Source: Rhodospirillales bacterium (GTDB lineage Bacteria; Pseudomonadota; Alphaproteobacteria; Rhodospirillales; Magnetospirillaceae). Taken from it: a stretch of DNA of 40,425 nucleotides. This document shows positions 1 through 9,076 of this stretch, piece after piece (positions within the stretch are counted from its first letter, which is position 1; each line of letters begins with the position of its first letter). Where the stretch lies: positions 1 to 40,425 of the forward strand of contig JAATGN010000115.1 of assembly GCA_015654615.1 (NCBI GenBank). The letters run 5' to 3'. A program made the position numbers and the translations under genes. The notes below the pieces were generated by a model, which worked only from the letters and a program-made list of their open reading frames with translations, did no database searches and had not been told where the DNA came from.

Positions 1-507
1 GACGGTCCTGATCTCGACGTTGCTGACCTTGATCCCCCAGGTTTCGGTCTGGGCGTCCAGGATGCTTTGCACGTCGGTGCTGAGCTTTTTGCGTTCGGAC
101 AGCATCTCGTCGAGTTCGTGCTGTCCCAGCACGGCGCGCAGGGTCGTCTGGGCGAGCATGTTGGTGGCGGGGAGGTAATGCTGAACCTGGATGATGGCCC
201 GTTCGGGATTGACGACGTTGAAGTAGAGCACCGCGTCGACCTTCATCGAGACATTGTCGCGGGAGATCACGTCCTGGCTCGGTATTTCGATGACCTGGAT
301 GCGCAGGTCGACGCGCACCATTTCCTGGAAGAAAGGGATCAACAGCACGAGGCCGGGCCCTTTGACCTGCTGAAACCGTCCCAAGGTGAAGACCACGGCG
401 CGCTCGTATTCGCGCAGGATCTTCACGGTCTTGGTGATCAGCGGGACCAGGATCAGGACCAGGACGAACAGGACGATCGGGACGGTATACAGCGTCGACA
501 AAAACAT
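1..507 (-). CDS. SPFH/stomatin-like (slipin) protein, C-terminus cut by window start
   Basis: Minus-strand translation from 507: MFLSTLYTVPIVLFVLVLILVPLITKTVKILREYERAVVFTLGRFQQVKGPGLVLLIPFFQEMVRVDLRIQVIEIPSQDVISRDNVSMKVDAVLYFNVVNPERAII...; N-terminal TM plus SPFH-type sequence. Confidence 0.85.
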   Translation of the reverse strand, partial: MFLSTLYTVPIVLFVLVLILVPLITKTVKILREYERAVVFTLGRFQQVKGPGLVLLIPFFQEMVRVDLRIQVIEIPSQDVISRDNVSMKVDAVLYFNVVNPERAIIQVQHYLPATNMLAQTTLRAVLGQHELDEMLSERKKLSTDVQSILDAQTETWGIKVSNVEIRTV

Positions 508-610
508 GGCGTTGCTCGTTTCAGCGCGAGAGGGGCGACGCAGAATAGCGAGCGGCGAAGAAAGCGCGACAGGAGCGGAAACTACTTAGGGCCCGTTTGG
601 AAACAATTTC

Positions 611-687
611 GTCATAATCAGCGAGGCGAGGCAATCCGGCATGAGCGACGCGATCGTGGATTGCTTGGCCGATCGCTCGTCGTGATG
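611..687. repeat. Diverged copy of the GTCATTGCGAGCG...GCAATCC palindromic (REP-like) element
   Basis: GTCATAATCAGCGAGGCGAGGCAATCC...TGGATTGCTTGGCCGATCGCTCGTCGTGATGA resembles better copies at 6796, 21837 and 22870; preceded by GGGCCCGTTTGGAAA as at 21813. Confidence 0.55.
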
Positions 688-960
688 AAGAAGAAAGCGA
701 AACGATTATTTTGCAACAATCCCTTACCGGCGATGACGACACGGTCCGGCCCGCCGAATACGGCGGCGCGTTTGGCCGATGCGTAGTTTCCGATCCTTAT
801 TCGGGGCGCCTGTCCGGTTCTAGGGTGCGGCACTTCGTTGGAGGCGGGGGGCCCTCGTTGGTTGCCTCGGCCCGGTCGTCGTCCTTGCCGCGAATCGCCA
901 GGGCCGGCCGGACAATTTTTGTCCTCGAACGAAGACGCCGCAACATGAAGGACAAATGTC

Positions 961-1158
961 ATGCCTGAGACCAGCCATACGAAGGCCGCGGACGCCCACG
1001 AGGCGGCCAGCAAAATTCATCGGACGGCCGCGGAAGATCACAAGAAGGGCGACCATCTGGCCGGCCTTGCAAAGGCGGAGAAGGCTGTGAAGCTTTCGAT
1101 GGAAGCGCACGGGTGTTGCACCGATGCGCACGACAAGAGCAAGAAAGCCGCGCACTGA
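961..1158 (+). CDS. Small Ala/His/Lys-rich hypothetical protein (65 aa)
   Basis: ORF MPETSHTKAADAHEAASKIHRTAAEDHKKGDHLAGLAKAEKAVKLSMEAHGCCTDAHDKSKKAAH; followed by a hairpin. Confidence 0.5.
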   Translation: MPETSHTKAADAHEAASKIHRTAAEDHKKGDHLAGLAKAEKAVKLSMEAHGCCTDAHDKSKKAAH

Positions 1159-1166
1159 TACCAGCC

Positions 1167-1192
1167 GGCGCTGATCGAAACGGATCAGCGCC
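1167..1192 (+). terminator. Hairpin after small ORF (10-bp perfect stem), candidate terminator
   Basis: GGCGCTGATC-GAAACG-GATCAGCGCC. Confidence 0.4.
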
Positions 1193-1265
1193 CCTCAGGC
1201 GCCGGGCGGGTTTCTCCGAAACCCTCGGCTTCGCTCGCATAAGCTCGCGGGCCCTCAACGGGCCA

Positions 1266-1302
1266 GCCGATCTGCAATGAGTCCAGCTCATTGCAGATCG
1301 GC
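1266..1302. other. Perfect 16-bp inverted repeat with 5-nt loop
   Basis: GCCGATCTGCAATGAG-TCCAG-CTCATTGCAGATCGGC. Confidence 0.8.
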
Positions 1303-1335
1303 ATGACCGGCTTTTCCTGCCGGTCGTGACCCGTC

Positions 1336-1368
1336 ACTCCTCCGGAGAAGCCGCCGGGGGAGTTTTTT
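1336..1368 (+). terminator. Rho-independent-like terminator
   Basis: ACTCCTCCGG AGAAG CCGCCGGGGGAGT followed by TTTTTT. Confidence 0.5.
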
Positions 1369-1389
1369 GCCGGACCCGTCCGAAGCCGG

Positions 1390-3096
1390 TCAGGCGGCCA
1401 GCTGGTCGGCCGCGGCGATGCTCACCGTCAGGCTCCGCCAGCGGCTGAGCAGGCGAATGGCGAAGATCCTGGCCAGTTGGGACTTGTCGCGGCCGGCCGG
1501 GTCTCGGCTCGCCGCCGCGACGCGGAGCATCAGCGCCCACATATGGCCATGCGCGACCAGCGCGAAGAGCTGCAGATAGTCGCCGGCGATGGCCGCCACC
1601 CGCGCTGGCGGCGCCCCGGCGATCCAGGCGGTGGCCGTTTCCAGGGCGGCCAGGGCGGCGAGCAGTTCGTCCCGCAAGGGATGTTGCGGTGGTTCGCCCG
1701 GCAGATCGGCGGCGGCGCTCCGCACCTGGGCGAAATAGGCGCGGGGCAGGCGTCCGCCGTCCTGGCGCAGCTTGCGGCCCGTCAGGTCCAGCGCCTGGAT
1801 GCCGTTGGTGCCTTCATAGATCGAGGTGATGCGGACGTCGCGCACCAGCTGTTCGATGCCCCAATCGTTGATATAGCCGTGGCCGCCGAACACCTGCTGA
1901 CTGACGATGGCCGACTCCAGGCCGAAATCGGTTCCCGACGCCTTGACCACCGGGGTCAGCAAAGCCACGAAATCCTCGGCCTGCCGGCGGCGGCTTTCGT
2001 CGGGATGATGCCGGCTGCGGTCGAGCTCGACCGACACCCAGGCGGCCAGGGCGCGCGACCCTTCGGTCAGGACGCGGGCGGTCAGCAGCATGCGCCGCAC
2101 ATCGGGATGTTCGGCGATCGCCACCCGCCGCTCCGACCCGTCGGCGCCCCGCCCCTGTATCCTTTGCTCGGCGTAGCGCGACGCCGCCTGGAAAGCGGCT
2201 TCCCCGACCGCCTGGCCCTGCACGCCGACGAACAGGCGCTCGGCGTTCATCATGGTGAAGATGGCGCTCATGCCGGCATTCGGTGCTCCGACCAGCCAGC
2301 CTTGCGCGTTTTCGAAGCTCAACACGCAGGTCGGGGCGCCGTGGATTCCCATCTTCCGCTCGATCGACGGGCAGACGACGCCGTTGACTTGCCCGTCGGG
2401 CAGGATCTTCGGCACCAGGAACAGGCTGATCCCCTTGATTCCCGGGGGAGCGTCGGGCAGACGGGCGAGGACGAGATGCACGATGTTGTCGGTGAGATCG
2501 TGGTCGCCGCCGGTGATGAAGATTTTCGTCCCGTCGAGGCGGTAGCCGCCGTCCTCGGCCGGCCGGGCCCGCGTCGTCAGCAATCCGACGTCGCTGCCCG
2601 CCTGCGGCTCGGTCAGGCACATGGTGCCGGCCCATTCGCCGCTGACCAGCCGCGGCAGATAGGCGGCCTTCAGGTCGTCGGAACCGTGGGCCAGCAGCGT
2701 CTCGGCGGCGCTGCGCACCAGGCCGGCGTAAAGGGCGAAGGACAGATTGGCCGAGGCGACGATCTCGTCGACGAAGCTTTGCAGGACCTGCGGAAGGGCC
2801 AGCCCGCCCCATTCGGCGGGCGCCGACAAGCGCGTCCAGCCGCCGTCGCGGAACTGCCGGTAGGCTTCGACGAAACCGTCGGGCGCCCTGACCCGGCCGT
2901 TCGCATGGCGGCAGCCCTGTTGGTCGCCCGGTCCGTTCAAGGCAAGCAGTTCGCCGCGGGCGAAGTCGTCGATGGCGAGCAGGGCCGCGGTCCAGGCATC
3001 GAGATCCGCCGCGCCGCCGGCGCCGATGCCGTCGAGGACCAGAACCCGGCGCAGCAGGAACTGCATGTCCTCGATCGCCGTACGAGGGGTCGGCAT
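1390..3096 (-). CDS. Acyl-CoA dehydrogenase of the long (~570-590 aa) DmdC-like subfamily
   Basis: MCLTEPQAGSDVGLL, GTKIFITGG, QVFGGHGY, RITSIYEGTNGIQALDLTGRK motifs; C-terminal extension after the core. Confidence 0.85.
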   Translation of the reverse strand: MPTPRTAIEDMQFLLRRVLVLDGIGAGGAADLDAWTAALLAIDDFARGELLALNGPGDQQGCRHANGRVRAPDGFVEAYRQFRDGGWTRLSAPAEWGGLALPQVLQSFVDEIVASANLSFALYAGLVRSAAETLLAHGSDDLKAAYLPRLVSGEWAGTMCLTEPQAGSDVGLLTTRARPAEDGGYRLDGTKIFITGGDHDLTDNIVHLVLARLPDAPPGIKGISLFLVPKILPDGQVNGVVCPSIERKMGIHGAPTCVLSFENAQGWLVGAPNAGMSAIFTMMNAERLFVGVQGQAVGEAAFQAASRYAEQRIQGRGADGSERRVAIAEHPDVRRMLLTARVLTEGSRALAAWVSVELDRSRHHPDESRRRQAEDFVALLTPVVKASGTDFGLESAIVSQQVFGGHGYINDWGIEQLVRDVRITSIYEGTNGIQALDLTGRKLRQDGGRLPRAYFAQVRSAAADLPGEPPQHPLRDELLAALAALETATAWIAGAPPARVAAIAGDYLQLFALVAHGHMWALMLRVAAASRDPAGRDKSQLARIFAIRLLSRWRSLTVSIAAADQLAA

Positions 3097-3249
3097 CACC
3101 CGTTCTCCTTTTATACACATAAATAAGTGTTGTAACGATTGGTATCTACAAAGTTACTCTAGATGACGCGCGGAATGTACGCTACATTTGCCGATGAGTT
3201 ATATGAGTTTTGTTATACAACGTTAAAATTTTGTTCAATAGGATGTGCC

Positions 3250-4602
3250 ATGGCCTTTGCCCGCCGCTCCCCGTCCGACGCCGATCCGATCTATTGGGAC
3301 GGAGCCCTCGAAACCCAGAGTCGCGCCGATTGGGACGGTTTGAAACTTGCCTTGCTGCAGTCGCATCTGCGTCATGCCCATGCGGGTTCGCCCTATTACC
3401 GGGCGAGCTTCGCCGCCGCCGGCGTGCACCCCGATCAGGTGAAGTCCCTGGACGACATCCGCCGCTTCCCCTTCATCGACAAGACCGTCGTGCGCGACCG
3501 GCAACTGGCCGTGCCGCCCTTCGGCGACCTCTGCGCCGTGCCGGAACGCGACATCGTCTATATCTCGGCCTCCAGCGGTTCGACCGGGGTTCCCACCGCA
3601 TCGCCCTTTACCGCCGGGGATTTCGACGACTGGATCGATTATGAGGCGCGGCAATTCTGGTCCTCGGGCCTGCGCCCGACCGATCGCTACTGTCATTCGC
3701 TGAATTTCTCGCTGTTCGTCGGGGGACCTTGCGTGCTCGGCGCCCAGAAGCTGGGGGCCCTGTCCATCCATGCCGGGACGGTGCCCTCGGAGAAGCTGCT
3801 GGCCATCCTCTCGCAATTCCAGGCCACCGCCATCTGGACCACCCCGTCCTACGCCTGGTATCTGGGCGAAACGGCGATCAAGGAGGGGTTGGACATCGGC
3901 CGGGACTTGGCGATCCGGCGCATCTTCGTCGCCGGCGAGCCGGGCGGCTCGATCCCCGAGACCCGCAACCGGATCGAGGCCTTGTGGGGCGCCTCGGTCT
4001 ACGATTATTACGGCCTGTCGGACATCTTCGGCTCCTGTGCCGGCATGTGCGAGGAAAAGCACGGCCTGCACTGGGCCGAGGACCATATCCTGGTCGAGGT
4101 GCTCGACACCAGGACCGGCGAAGCCGTGGCCGAGGGCGAGCGCGGCGAACTGGTGCTGACCACCCTGAAAAAGACGGCGCGGCCGATGATCCGCTTCCGC
4201 ACCGGCGATATCGTCTCCTTCACCGCCGAGCCCTGCGCCTGCGGCCGCACGTCGATTCGCATGCAGGGCGTGCACGGGCGCCTCGACGACATGCTGATCA
4301 TCAAGGGGGTCAATCTTTTCCCCAGCGACGTCGAGGCGGTGGTGCGCAAGGATCACGACCTGACCGGCGAATACCGCCTGGTGGTCGAGAGGATCGACCA
4401 TCTCGACCATGTCACCATCGAAATCGAGCGGGTGCACGGGTTCAACGGGACCGACGAGGAGTTGGCGCGGCGCTTCGGCCATCATCTGAAAGCGGTGACC
4501 GGCGTCGGCGCCCAGGTGAAGGTCCTCGCCGCGGACAGCCTGCCACGGGCCACCCACAAGGCCAAGCGCGTCCTCGACCGGCGTTCCGGCGTCTGGTCCT
4601 GA
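3250..4602 (+). CDS. PaaK-like phenylacetate-CoA ligase family acyl-CoA synthetase
   Basis: ISASSGSTGVPTASPFT, YDYYGLSDIFG, RTGDIVSF, CACGRTSIRMQGVHGRLDDMLIIKGVNLFPSDVE. Confidence 0.88.
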   Translation: MAFARRSPSDADPIYWDGALETQSRADWDGLKLALLQSHLRHAHAGSPYYRASFAAAGVHPDQVKSLDDIRRFPFIDKTVVRDRQLAVPPFGDLCAVPERDIVYISASSGSTGVPTASPFTAGDFDDWIDYEARQFWSSGLRPTDRYCHSLNFSLFVGGPCVLGAQKLGALSIHAGTVPSEKLLAILSQFQATAIWTTPSYAWYLGETAIKEGLDIGRDLAIRRIFVAGEPGGSIPETRNRIEALWGASVYDYYGLSDIFGSCAGMCEEKHGLHWAEDHILVEVLDTRTGEAVAEGERGELVLTTLKKTARPMIRFRTGDIVSFTAEPCACGRTSIRMQGVHGRLDDMLIIKGVNLFPSDVEAVVRKDHDLTGEYRLVVERIDHLDHVTIEIERVHGFNGTDEELARRFGHHLKAVTGVGAQVKVLAADSLPRATHKAKRVLDRRSGVWS

Positions 4603-4669
4603 ATTGATATTGTGGCCAAAGTGAACAGTATCGCCTTTGAGCCCGTCACCCCATTTTTCGAGAGATGTC

Positions 4670-5965
4670 ATGGCCGTCCCCCGTTCCCCCGCCTTCGAGA
4701 CGCTGAGCCTGCATGCCGGGCAACATCCCGACCCGGCGACCGGCGCCCGCGCCGTTCCCGTCTTTGAAACGACCTCCTACGTCTTCAGCGATACCGAGCA
4801 GGCCGCCGCCCTGTTCAATCTGGAGCGGGCGGGCCATCTCTACAGCCGCATCTCGAACCCCACCGTCGCGGTGCTGGAAGAGCGGCTGGCGGCGCTCGAA
4901 GGCGGCGTCGGGGCGGTCTGCACGGCCAGCGGCATGGCGGCGATCCATCTGGCCATCGCCACCCTGCTGGGGGCCGGCGATCATATCGTCGCCTCGGCCT
5001 CGCTCTACGGCGGCACGATCAATCTGCTGGCCCATACGCTGCCCCGTTTCGGCATCCGCACCACCTTCGTCAAGCCGCGCGACCTGGACGGCCTGGCGGC
5101 GGCGATTCGGCCCGAAACCCGGCTGGTGATCGGCGAGACCATCGGCAATCCCGGCCTCGAAGTCCTCGACATTCCCCAGGTCGCCGAGATCGCCCATGCC
5201 GCCGGGGTGCCGCTGTTCATCGACAACACCTTCGCCACCCCCTATCTGTGCCGGCCCTTCGAACTGGGGGCCGATCTGGTCATGCATTCCCTGACCAAAT
5301 GGATCGGCGGGCACGGCGTGGCCCTCGGCGGCGCGGTCATCGACGGCGGCCGCTTCGACTGGCAGGCCGCCGGCAAATTCCCGACCTTGAGCGAACCCTA
5401 CGCCGGCTATCACGGGCTGGTCTTCGCCGAGCAGTTCGGTCCCGCCGCCTTCATCATGCGGGCCCGCACCGAGGGCCTGCGGGATTTCGGCGCCTGTCTG
5501 TCGCCGGCCAACGCCGCCCGGCTTCTGCAGGGCGTCGAGACGCTGGGCCTGCGCATGCAGCGCCATATCGAGAACACCCAGGCGGTGCTGGCCGCGCTGG
5601 CCGGCAACGAAGCGGTGTCCTGGCTGGTCCATCCCTCGCTGGCCGATCATCCCGACCACGCCCTGGCCGCCCGACTGCTGCCCAGGGGCGCCGGCTCGAT
5701 CATCAGCTTCGGCGTCAGGGGCGGCCGCGCCGCCGGGCGAAAATTCATCGAATCGCTGCGTCTGGCCAGCCATCTGGCCAATGTCGGCGACGCCAAGACC
5801 CTGGTCATCCACCCGGCCAGCACGACCCATCAGCAAATGGATGCCGAGCAGCTTGCCGTCGCCGGAATCGGCGAGGACATGGTGCGGCTTTCGGTGGGGC
5901 TGGAGGCGGCGTCCGACATCGCCGCCGATATTCTCCAGGCGCTCCGCGCCTCGCAGAGGGCTTGA
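4670..5965 (+). CDS. metY: O-acetylhomoserine aminocarboxypropyltransferase/sulfhydrylase (MetY-like)
   Basis: ETLSLHAGQHPDPATGARAVPVFETTSYVF, YSRISNPTVAVLEERLAALEGG, DNTFATPYLCRPFELGADLVMHSLTKWIGGHG (PLP Lys), HPASTTHQQ. Confidence 0.9.
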   Translation: MAVPRSPAFETLSLHAGQHPDPATGARAVPVFETTSYVFSDTEQAAALFNLERAGHLYSRISNPTVAVLEERLAALEGGVGAVCTASGMAAIHLAIATLLGAGDHIVASASLYGGTINLLAHTLPRFGIRTTFVKPRDLDGLAAAIRPETRLVIGETIGNPGLEVLDIPQVAEIAHAAGVPLFIDNTFATPYLCRPFELGADLVMHSLTKWIGGHGVALGGAVIDGGRFDWQAAGKFPTLSEPYAGYHGLVFAEQFGPAAFIMRARTEGLRDFGACLSPANAARLLQGVETLGLRMQRHIENTQAVLAALAGNEAVSWLVHPSLADHPDHALAARLLPRGAGSIISFGVRGGRAAGRKFIESLRLASHLANVGDAKTLVIHPASTTHQQMDAEQLAVAGIGEDMVRLSVGLEAASDIAADILQALRASQRA

Positions 5966-5968
5966 GCG

Positions 5969-6757
5969 ATGTTCGTCACCGTCGACCGCCATGAGGTTTT
6001 CGCCGCCACCGGCGGCCGGACTTTCGATCCGGCGCTGCCCCTGGTTCTGTTCCTGCATGGGGCGGGACTCGACCACAGCGTCTGGGCGCTGCACAGCCGC
6101 TGGTTCGCCCATCACGGCCAGGCCGTGCTGGCCGTCGACCTGCCGGGCCACGGGCGCTCGGCCGGTCCGCCGCTGTCCGGCATCGCCGCCTTGGCCGACT
6201 GGACGGCGCGGCTGATCGAGGCCGCGGGGTCGACACGCGCCATCCTGATCGGACACAGCATGGGCGCGCTGATCGCCCTCGAAGCCGCCGCCCGGCATCC
6301 CGAACGGGTGGCCGGCCTGGGGCTGATCGGCGCGGCGCCCGCCATGCCGGTGCATGCCGACCTGCTGTCCGCCGCCGCCGCCAACGATCCTGCGGCGATC
6401 GACATGCTGTCCCTGTGGGGGCACGGCGCCCACGCCACCCAGGGCGGCAGCCGGGCGCCGGGGCTATGGATGCTGGGAACCGCCGTGCGGCTTCTCGAGC
6501 GGGCGGCTCCCGGTCTGCTGCACACCGACCTCGCCGCCTGCCATGCCTATCAGGACGGCCCGGCGGCGGCGGCCAAGGTGACCTGTCCGTCGATCCTCGT
6601 CCTGGGCGAACGCGACGTCATGACTCCGCTCAAGGCCGGCCGGGGGCTGGCCGCGGCGATCGGCCGATCGCGCACCGTCGTCCTGCCGGGGGCCGGCCAT
6701 ATGCTGATGGCCGAATGCCCCGACGCGGTGCTCGATGCGCTGCGGGGCCTGGTCTGA
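5969..6757 (+). CDS. Alpha/beta hydrolase
   Basis: LFLHGAGLDHSVW, GHSMGAL nucleophile elbow, LGERDVMTP, GAGHMLMAE. Confidence 0.85.
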   Translation: MFVTVDRHEVFAATGGRTFDPALPLVLFLHGAGLDHSVWALHSRWFAHHGQAVLAVDLPGHGRSAGPPLSGIAALADWTARLIEAAGSTRAILIGHSMGALIALEAAARHPERVAGLGLIGAAPAMPVHADLLSAAAANDPAAIDMLSLWGHGAHATQGGSRAPGLWMLGTAVRLLERAAPGLLHTDLAACHAYQDGPAAAAKVTCPSILVLGERDVMTPLKAGRGLAAAIGRSRTVVLPGAGHMLMAECPDAVLDALRGLV

Positions 6758-6795
6758 GGGGACGAAAGGGGAACTCCGGTTCGTTTGTTGCCAGC

Positions 6796-6868
6796 GTCAT
6801 TGCGAGCGGAGCGAAGCAATCCAGTTATCCACCCCGATTCTGGATTGCTTCGCTCCGCTCGCAATGAC
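6796..6868. repeat. REP-like palindromic repeat (GTCATTGCGAGCGGAGCGAAGCAATCC...)
   Basis: Near-perfect inverted arms between convergent genes; sequence recurs at 12395, 21837, 22870, 34785. Confidence 0.85.
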
Positions 6869-6887
6869 GACTAAAACCGTTTCGGCC

Positions 6888-8198
6888 CTATTCGGCGGGA
6901 ACGGGATGGTATTCGCCGTCGGTCCCGAGATAGGTCCCTGCCTGGTAGAAGCTCTCGGCGCCCGTCGCCTTCAGCGTGGCGAGCATTCGCGGCAGCGGCT
7001 GGCCGACGGCTTCCAGCCGGGCGATGATGCGGCTCGGTCCCAGATGGTCGAGAAGCTCGAAGGGACCCCGCTGCCAGGCGAAGCCCCAGCGCATGGCCCG
7101 GTCGACATTGACCAGGTCGTCGGCGATCTCGGGGATCAGGTCGGCGGCGTAGAGCAGGGTCCCCACCAGCAGGTCCCAGGTGAAGCGTCCCTCGATGTCG
7201 TCGCCGAAGACCAGGCTCGGCGCCTCGGCGTGATGGGCGGCCAGCGAGACGGAGGTGGCCGGACGCCAGGCCTGGTTGAAAAGATCGAAGACCTCCTTCG
7301 ATTTCGAGCCGTCCTCCTGTTTCAGGATCCGGTAGAAGCCGCCGCCGCTCTTGCGCCCCAGCTGGCCGCGCTCCAGCAGCGCCTGCTCGGTTTCGGGAAA
7401 GCGCGCGAAGCTGCGTCCCGGATCGTCGTCCGGCAGATTGAGGGCGAGGTTCCGTCCCACATGATCCATCACGTCGAGGCCGATCAGGTCGATCAGTCCG
7501 TACAGGCCGGTCGACGGCAAGCCGACCGGAGTCCCCATCAGGGCGTCGATCCGTTCCTGCGACAGGCCCTCGGTCAGATAGGGCTTGGCTTTGTGCAGGC
7601 CCGAGAGCATCCAGAAACATCCGATGCGGTTGCCGATGAAATTGACCGTGTCCTTGGCGTGCACGATGCCCTTGCCGAGGACTTCGCGGCCGAAACGGAC
7701 GAAGCTGTCGAGCACCGCGGGCCTGGTTTCGCTGCCGGGGATCAGTTCGAGCAGCCGCATCATCCGGACCGGATTGAAGAAATGGGTGACCACGATGTCC
7801 TGGCGCAGACGCTCGGGCAGGCCGGCGGTAATGTCGCGCAGGGGAATGCCCGAGGTGTTGGTGCTGGCCACCGATCCCTCGCGCCGCAAAGGCTCGATGC
7901 GGGCGAACAATTGCCGCTTGGCGGCCAGGTCCTCGGTGATCGCCTCGCAGATCCAATCGGCTTCGGCGATCAGGGGTAGATCGTCGGCCGAGGTTCCGAT
8001 GGTGATCAGGCTCTCCAGGCGGGCCCGTTCCTCGGGCGTCGCCGCGGTGGCCAGGGCGCGCTGCCGGGCTTTTTCGGCGTTGACCTTGTCGATCTCCAGA
8101 ATCAGGACCTTGCGGCCCGCCGCCGCCGCCAGGGCGGCGATGCCGCTGCCCATGGTGCCTCCGCCAATGACGGCGATCGTCGCGATCTCCAATGCCAT
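6888..8198 (-). CDS. 3-hydroxyacyl-CoA dehydrogenase
   Basis: MALEIATIAVIGGGTMGSGIAALAAAAGRKVLILEID Rossmann motif; ASTNTSGIPLRDI; VVTHFFNPVRMM; FIGNRIG. Confidence 0.88.
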   Translation of the reverse strand: MALEIATIAVIGGGTMGSGIAALAAAAGRKVLILEIDKVNAEKARQRALATAATPEERARLESLITIGTSADDLPLIAEADWICEAITEDLAAKRQLFARIEPLRREGSVASTNTSGIPLRDITAGLPERLRQDIVVTHFFNPVRMMRLLELIPGSETRPAVLDSFVRFGREVLGKGIVHAKDTVNFIGNRIGCFWMLSGLHKAKPYLTEGLSQERIDALMGTPVGLPSTGLYGLIDLIGLDVMDHVGRNLALNLPDDDPGRSFARFPETEQALLERGQLGRKSGGGFYRILKQEDGSKSKEVFDLFNQAWRPATSVSLAAHHAEAPSLVFGDDIEGRFTWDLLVGTLLYAADLIPEIADDLVNVDRAMRWGFAWQRGPFELLDHLGPSRIIARLEAVGQPLPRMLATLKATGAESFYQAGTYLGTDGEYHPVPAE

Positions 8199-8328
8199 CT
8201 TCCGATTTCCTCCGGTAGGGCCGAGGGGCCGGCGTTGAGCCTGATTATGGGCAAAGACAGGACATGGAGCAATTGCCGAACCCGCAGGCATGAAAAGGGT
8301 TTGCCGCCGGCTCGACGGGCGGCGGCCG

Positions 8329-9066
8329 TCAGCCGGCGAAACGCCGCAGCGCGTCCTCGTCGCGGATCAGGATGCGGTTGGGAGAAATTTCGATCATGCC
8401 CTGCTCGCGGAAGCGGTCGAGGGTGGTGGTCACCCACTGGCGGGTCGAGCCGACCATCTTGGCCAGATCCTCCTGGCTGAGCGTGCGGCCGATGGCGACG
8501 CCCTCCGGCCCCCGGTGGCCGTCGAGACCGGCCATCAGCAGCAGCAATTGCGCCAGCCGCTCGGCGGCCGAACGGGTGCCCAGCATATGGACCAGGGCGG
8601 AATAGCATCTTCCCTTGTGGACCAGGGCCTCGACCAGGGCCACCGCCAGGCGCGGCAGACGTTCGATCAGGCGGCGCAACTCGCGGCCCCGCACGTGCAG
8701 GACCTGGGTCGGGCGGATCGCCTGGCCGGACCACATGTGCGGGCTGCCGCCGAAGATCTCGGGACCGCCGACGAAATTGCCCGGCGACCAATAGGCCAGC
8801 GTGATCTCGCGCCCCGAGGGTCCGGTGTAATAGGTCCGCACCTGTCCGGCCAGGATGATGAAGATGCCGTCATGATGGTCGCCCTGCAGGAACACCGTGC
8901 GTCCGGCGGCGAACTGCTGGACCGACGAGACGGCGCAGACCTCGGCGTATTCCTCGTCGGTCAGGCCGGACAGCAGGTTGGGGCTGTCGCCGTCGTGGCT
9001 TCCGTCCTCGTGCAGATGCAGCGAGGGCGAAGGCTGGGCGCGGGCGCCTTTGCCGGTGGTGGTCAT
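8329..9066 (-). CDS. Crp/Fnr family transcriptional regulator
   Basis: cNMP-binding-like domain (FLQGDHHDGIFIILAGQVRTYYTGPSGREITLAYWSPGNFVGG) plus HTH (LSQEDLAKMVGSTRQWVTTTLDRFREQGMIEISPNRI). Confidence 0.87.
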   Translation of the reverse strand: MTTTGKGARAQPSPSLHLHEDGSHDGDSPNLLSGLTDEEYAEVCAVSSVQQFAAGRTVFLQGDHHDGIFIILAGQVRTYYTGPSGREITLAYWSPGNFVGGPEIFGGSPHMWSGQAIRPTQVLHVRGRELRRLIERLPRLAVALVEALVHKGRCYSALVHMLGTRSAAERLAQLLLLMAGLDGHRGPEGVAIGRTLSQEDLAKMVGSTRQWVTTTLDRFREQGMIEISPNRILIRDEDALRRFAG

Positions 9067-9076
9067 GGGGTCCTCC

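Noticed and set aside
1477-3126. Long + strand ORF (549 aa) antisense to the acyl-CoA dehydrogenase, and many similar long antisense ORFs (e.g. 4646-6433, 12556-14220, 15476-17047, 24259-26523)
   Set aside because: Low-complexity Arg/Gly/Asp/Gln-rich translations antisense to clear conserved enzymes; expected stop-poor frames in GC-rich DNA.
4603-4669. Possible SAM-II type riboswitch ahead of the MetY-like gene
   Set aside because: The 67-bp gap does not contain the conserved SAM-II pseudoknot sequence I would expect; it looks like an ordinary leader.
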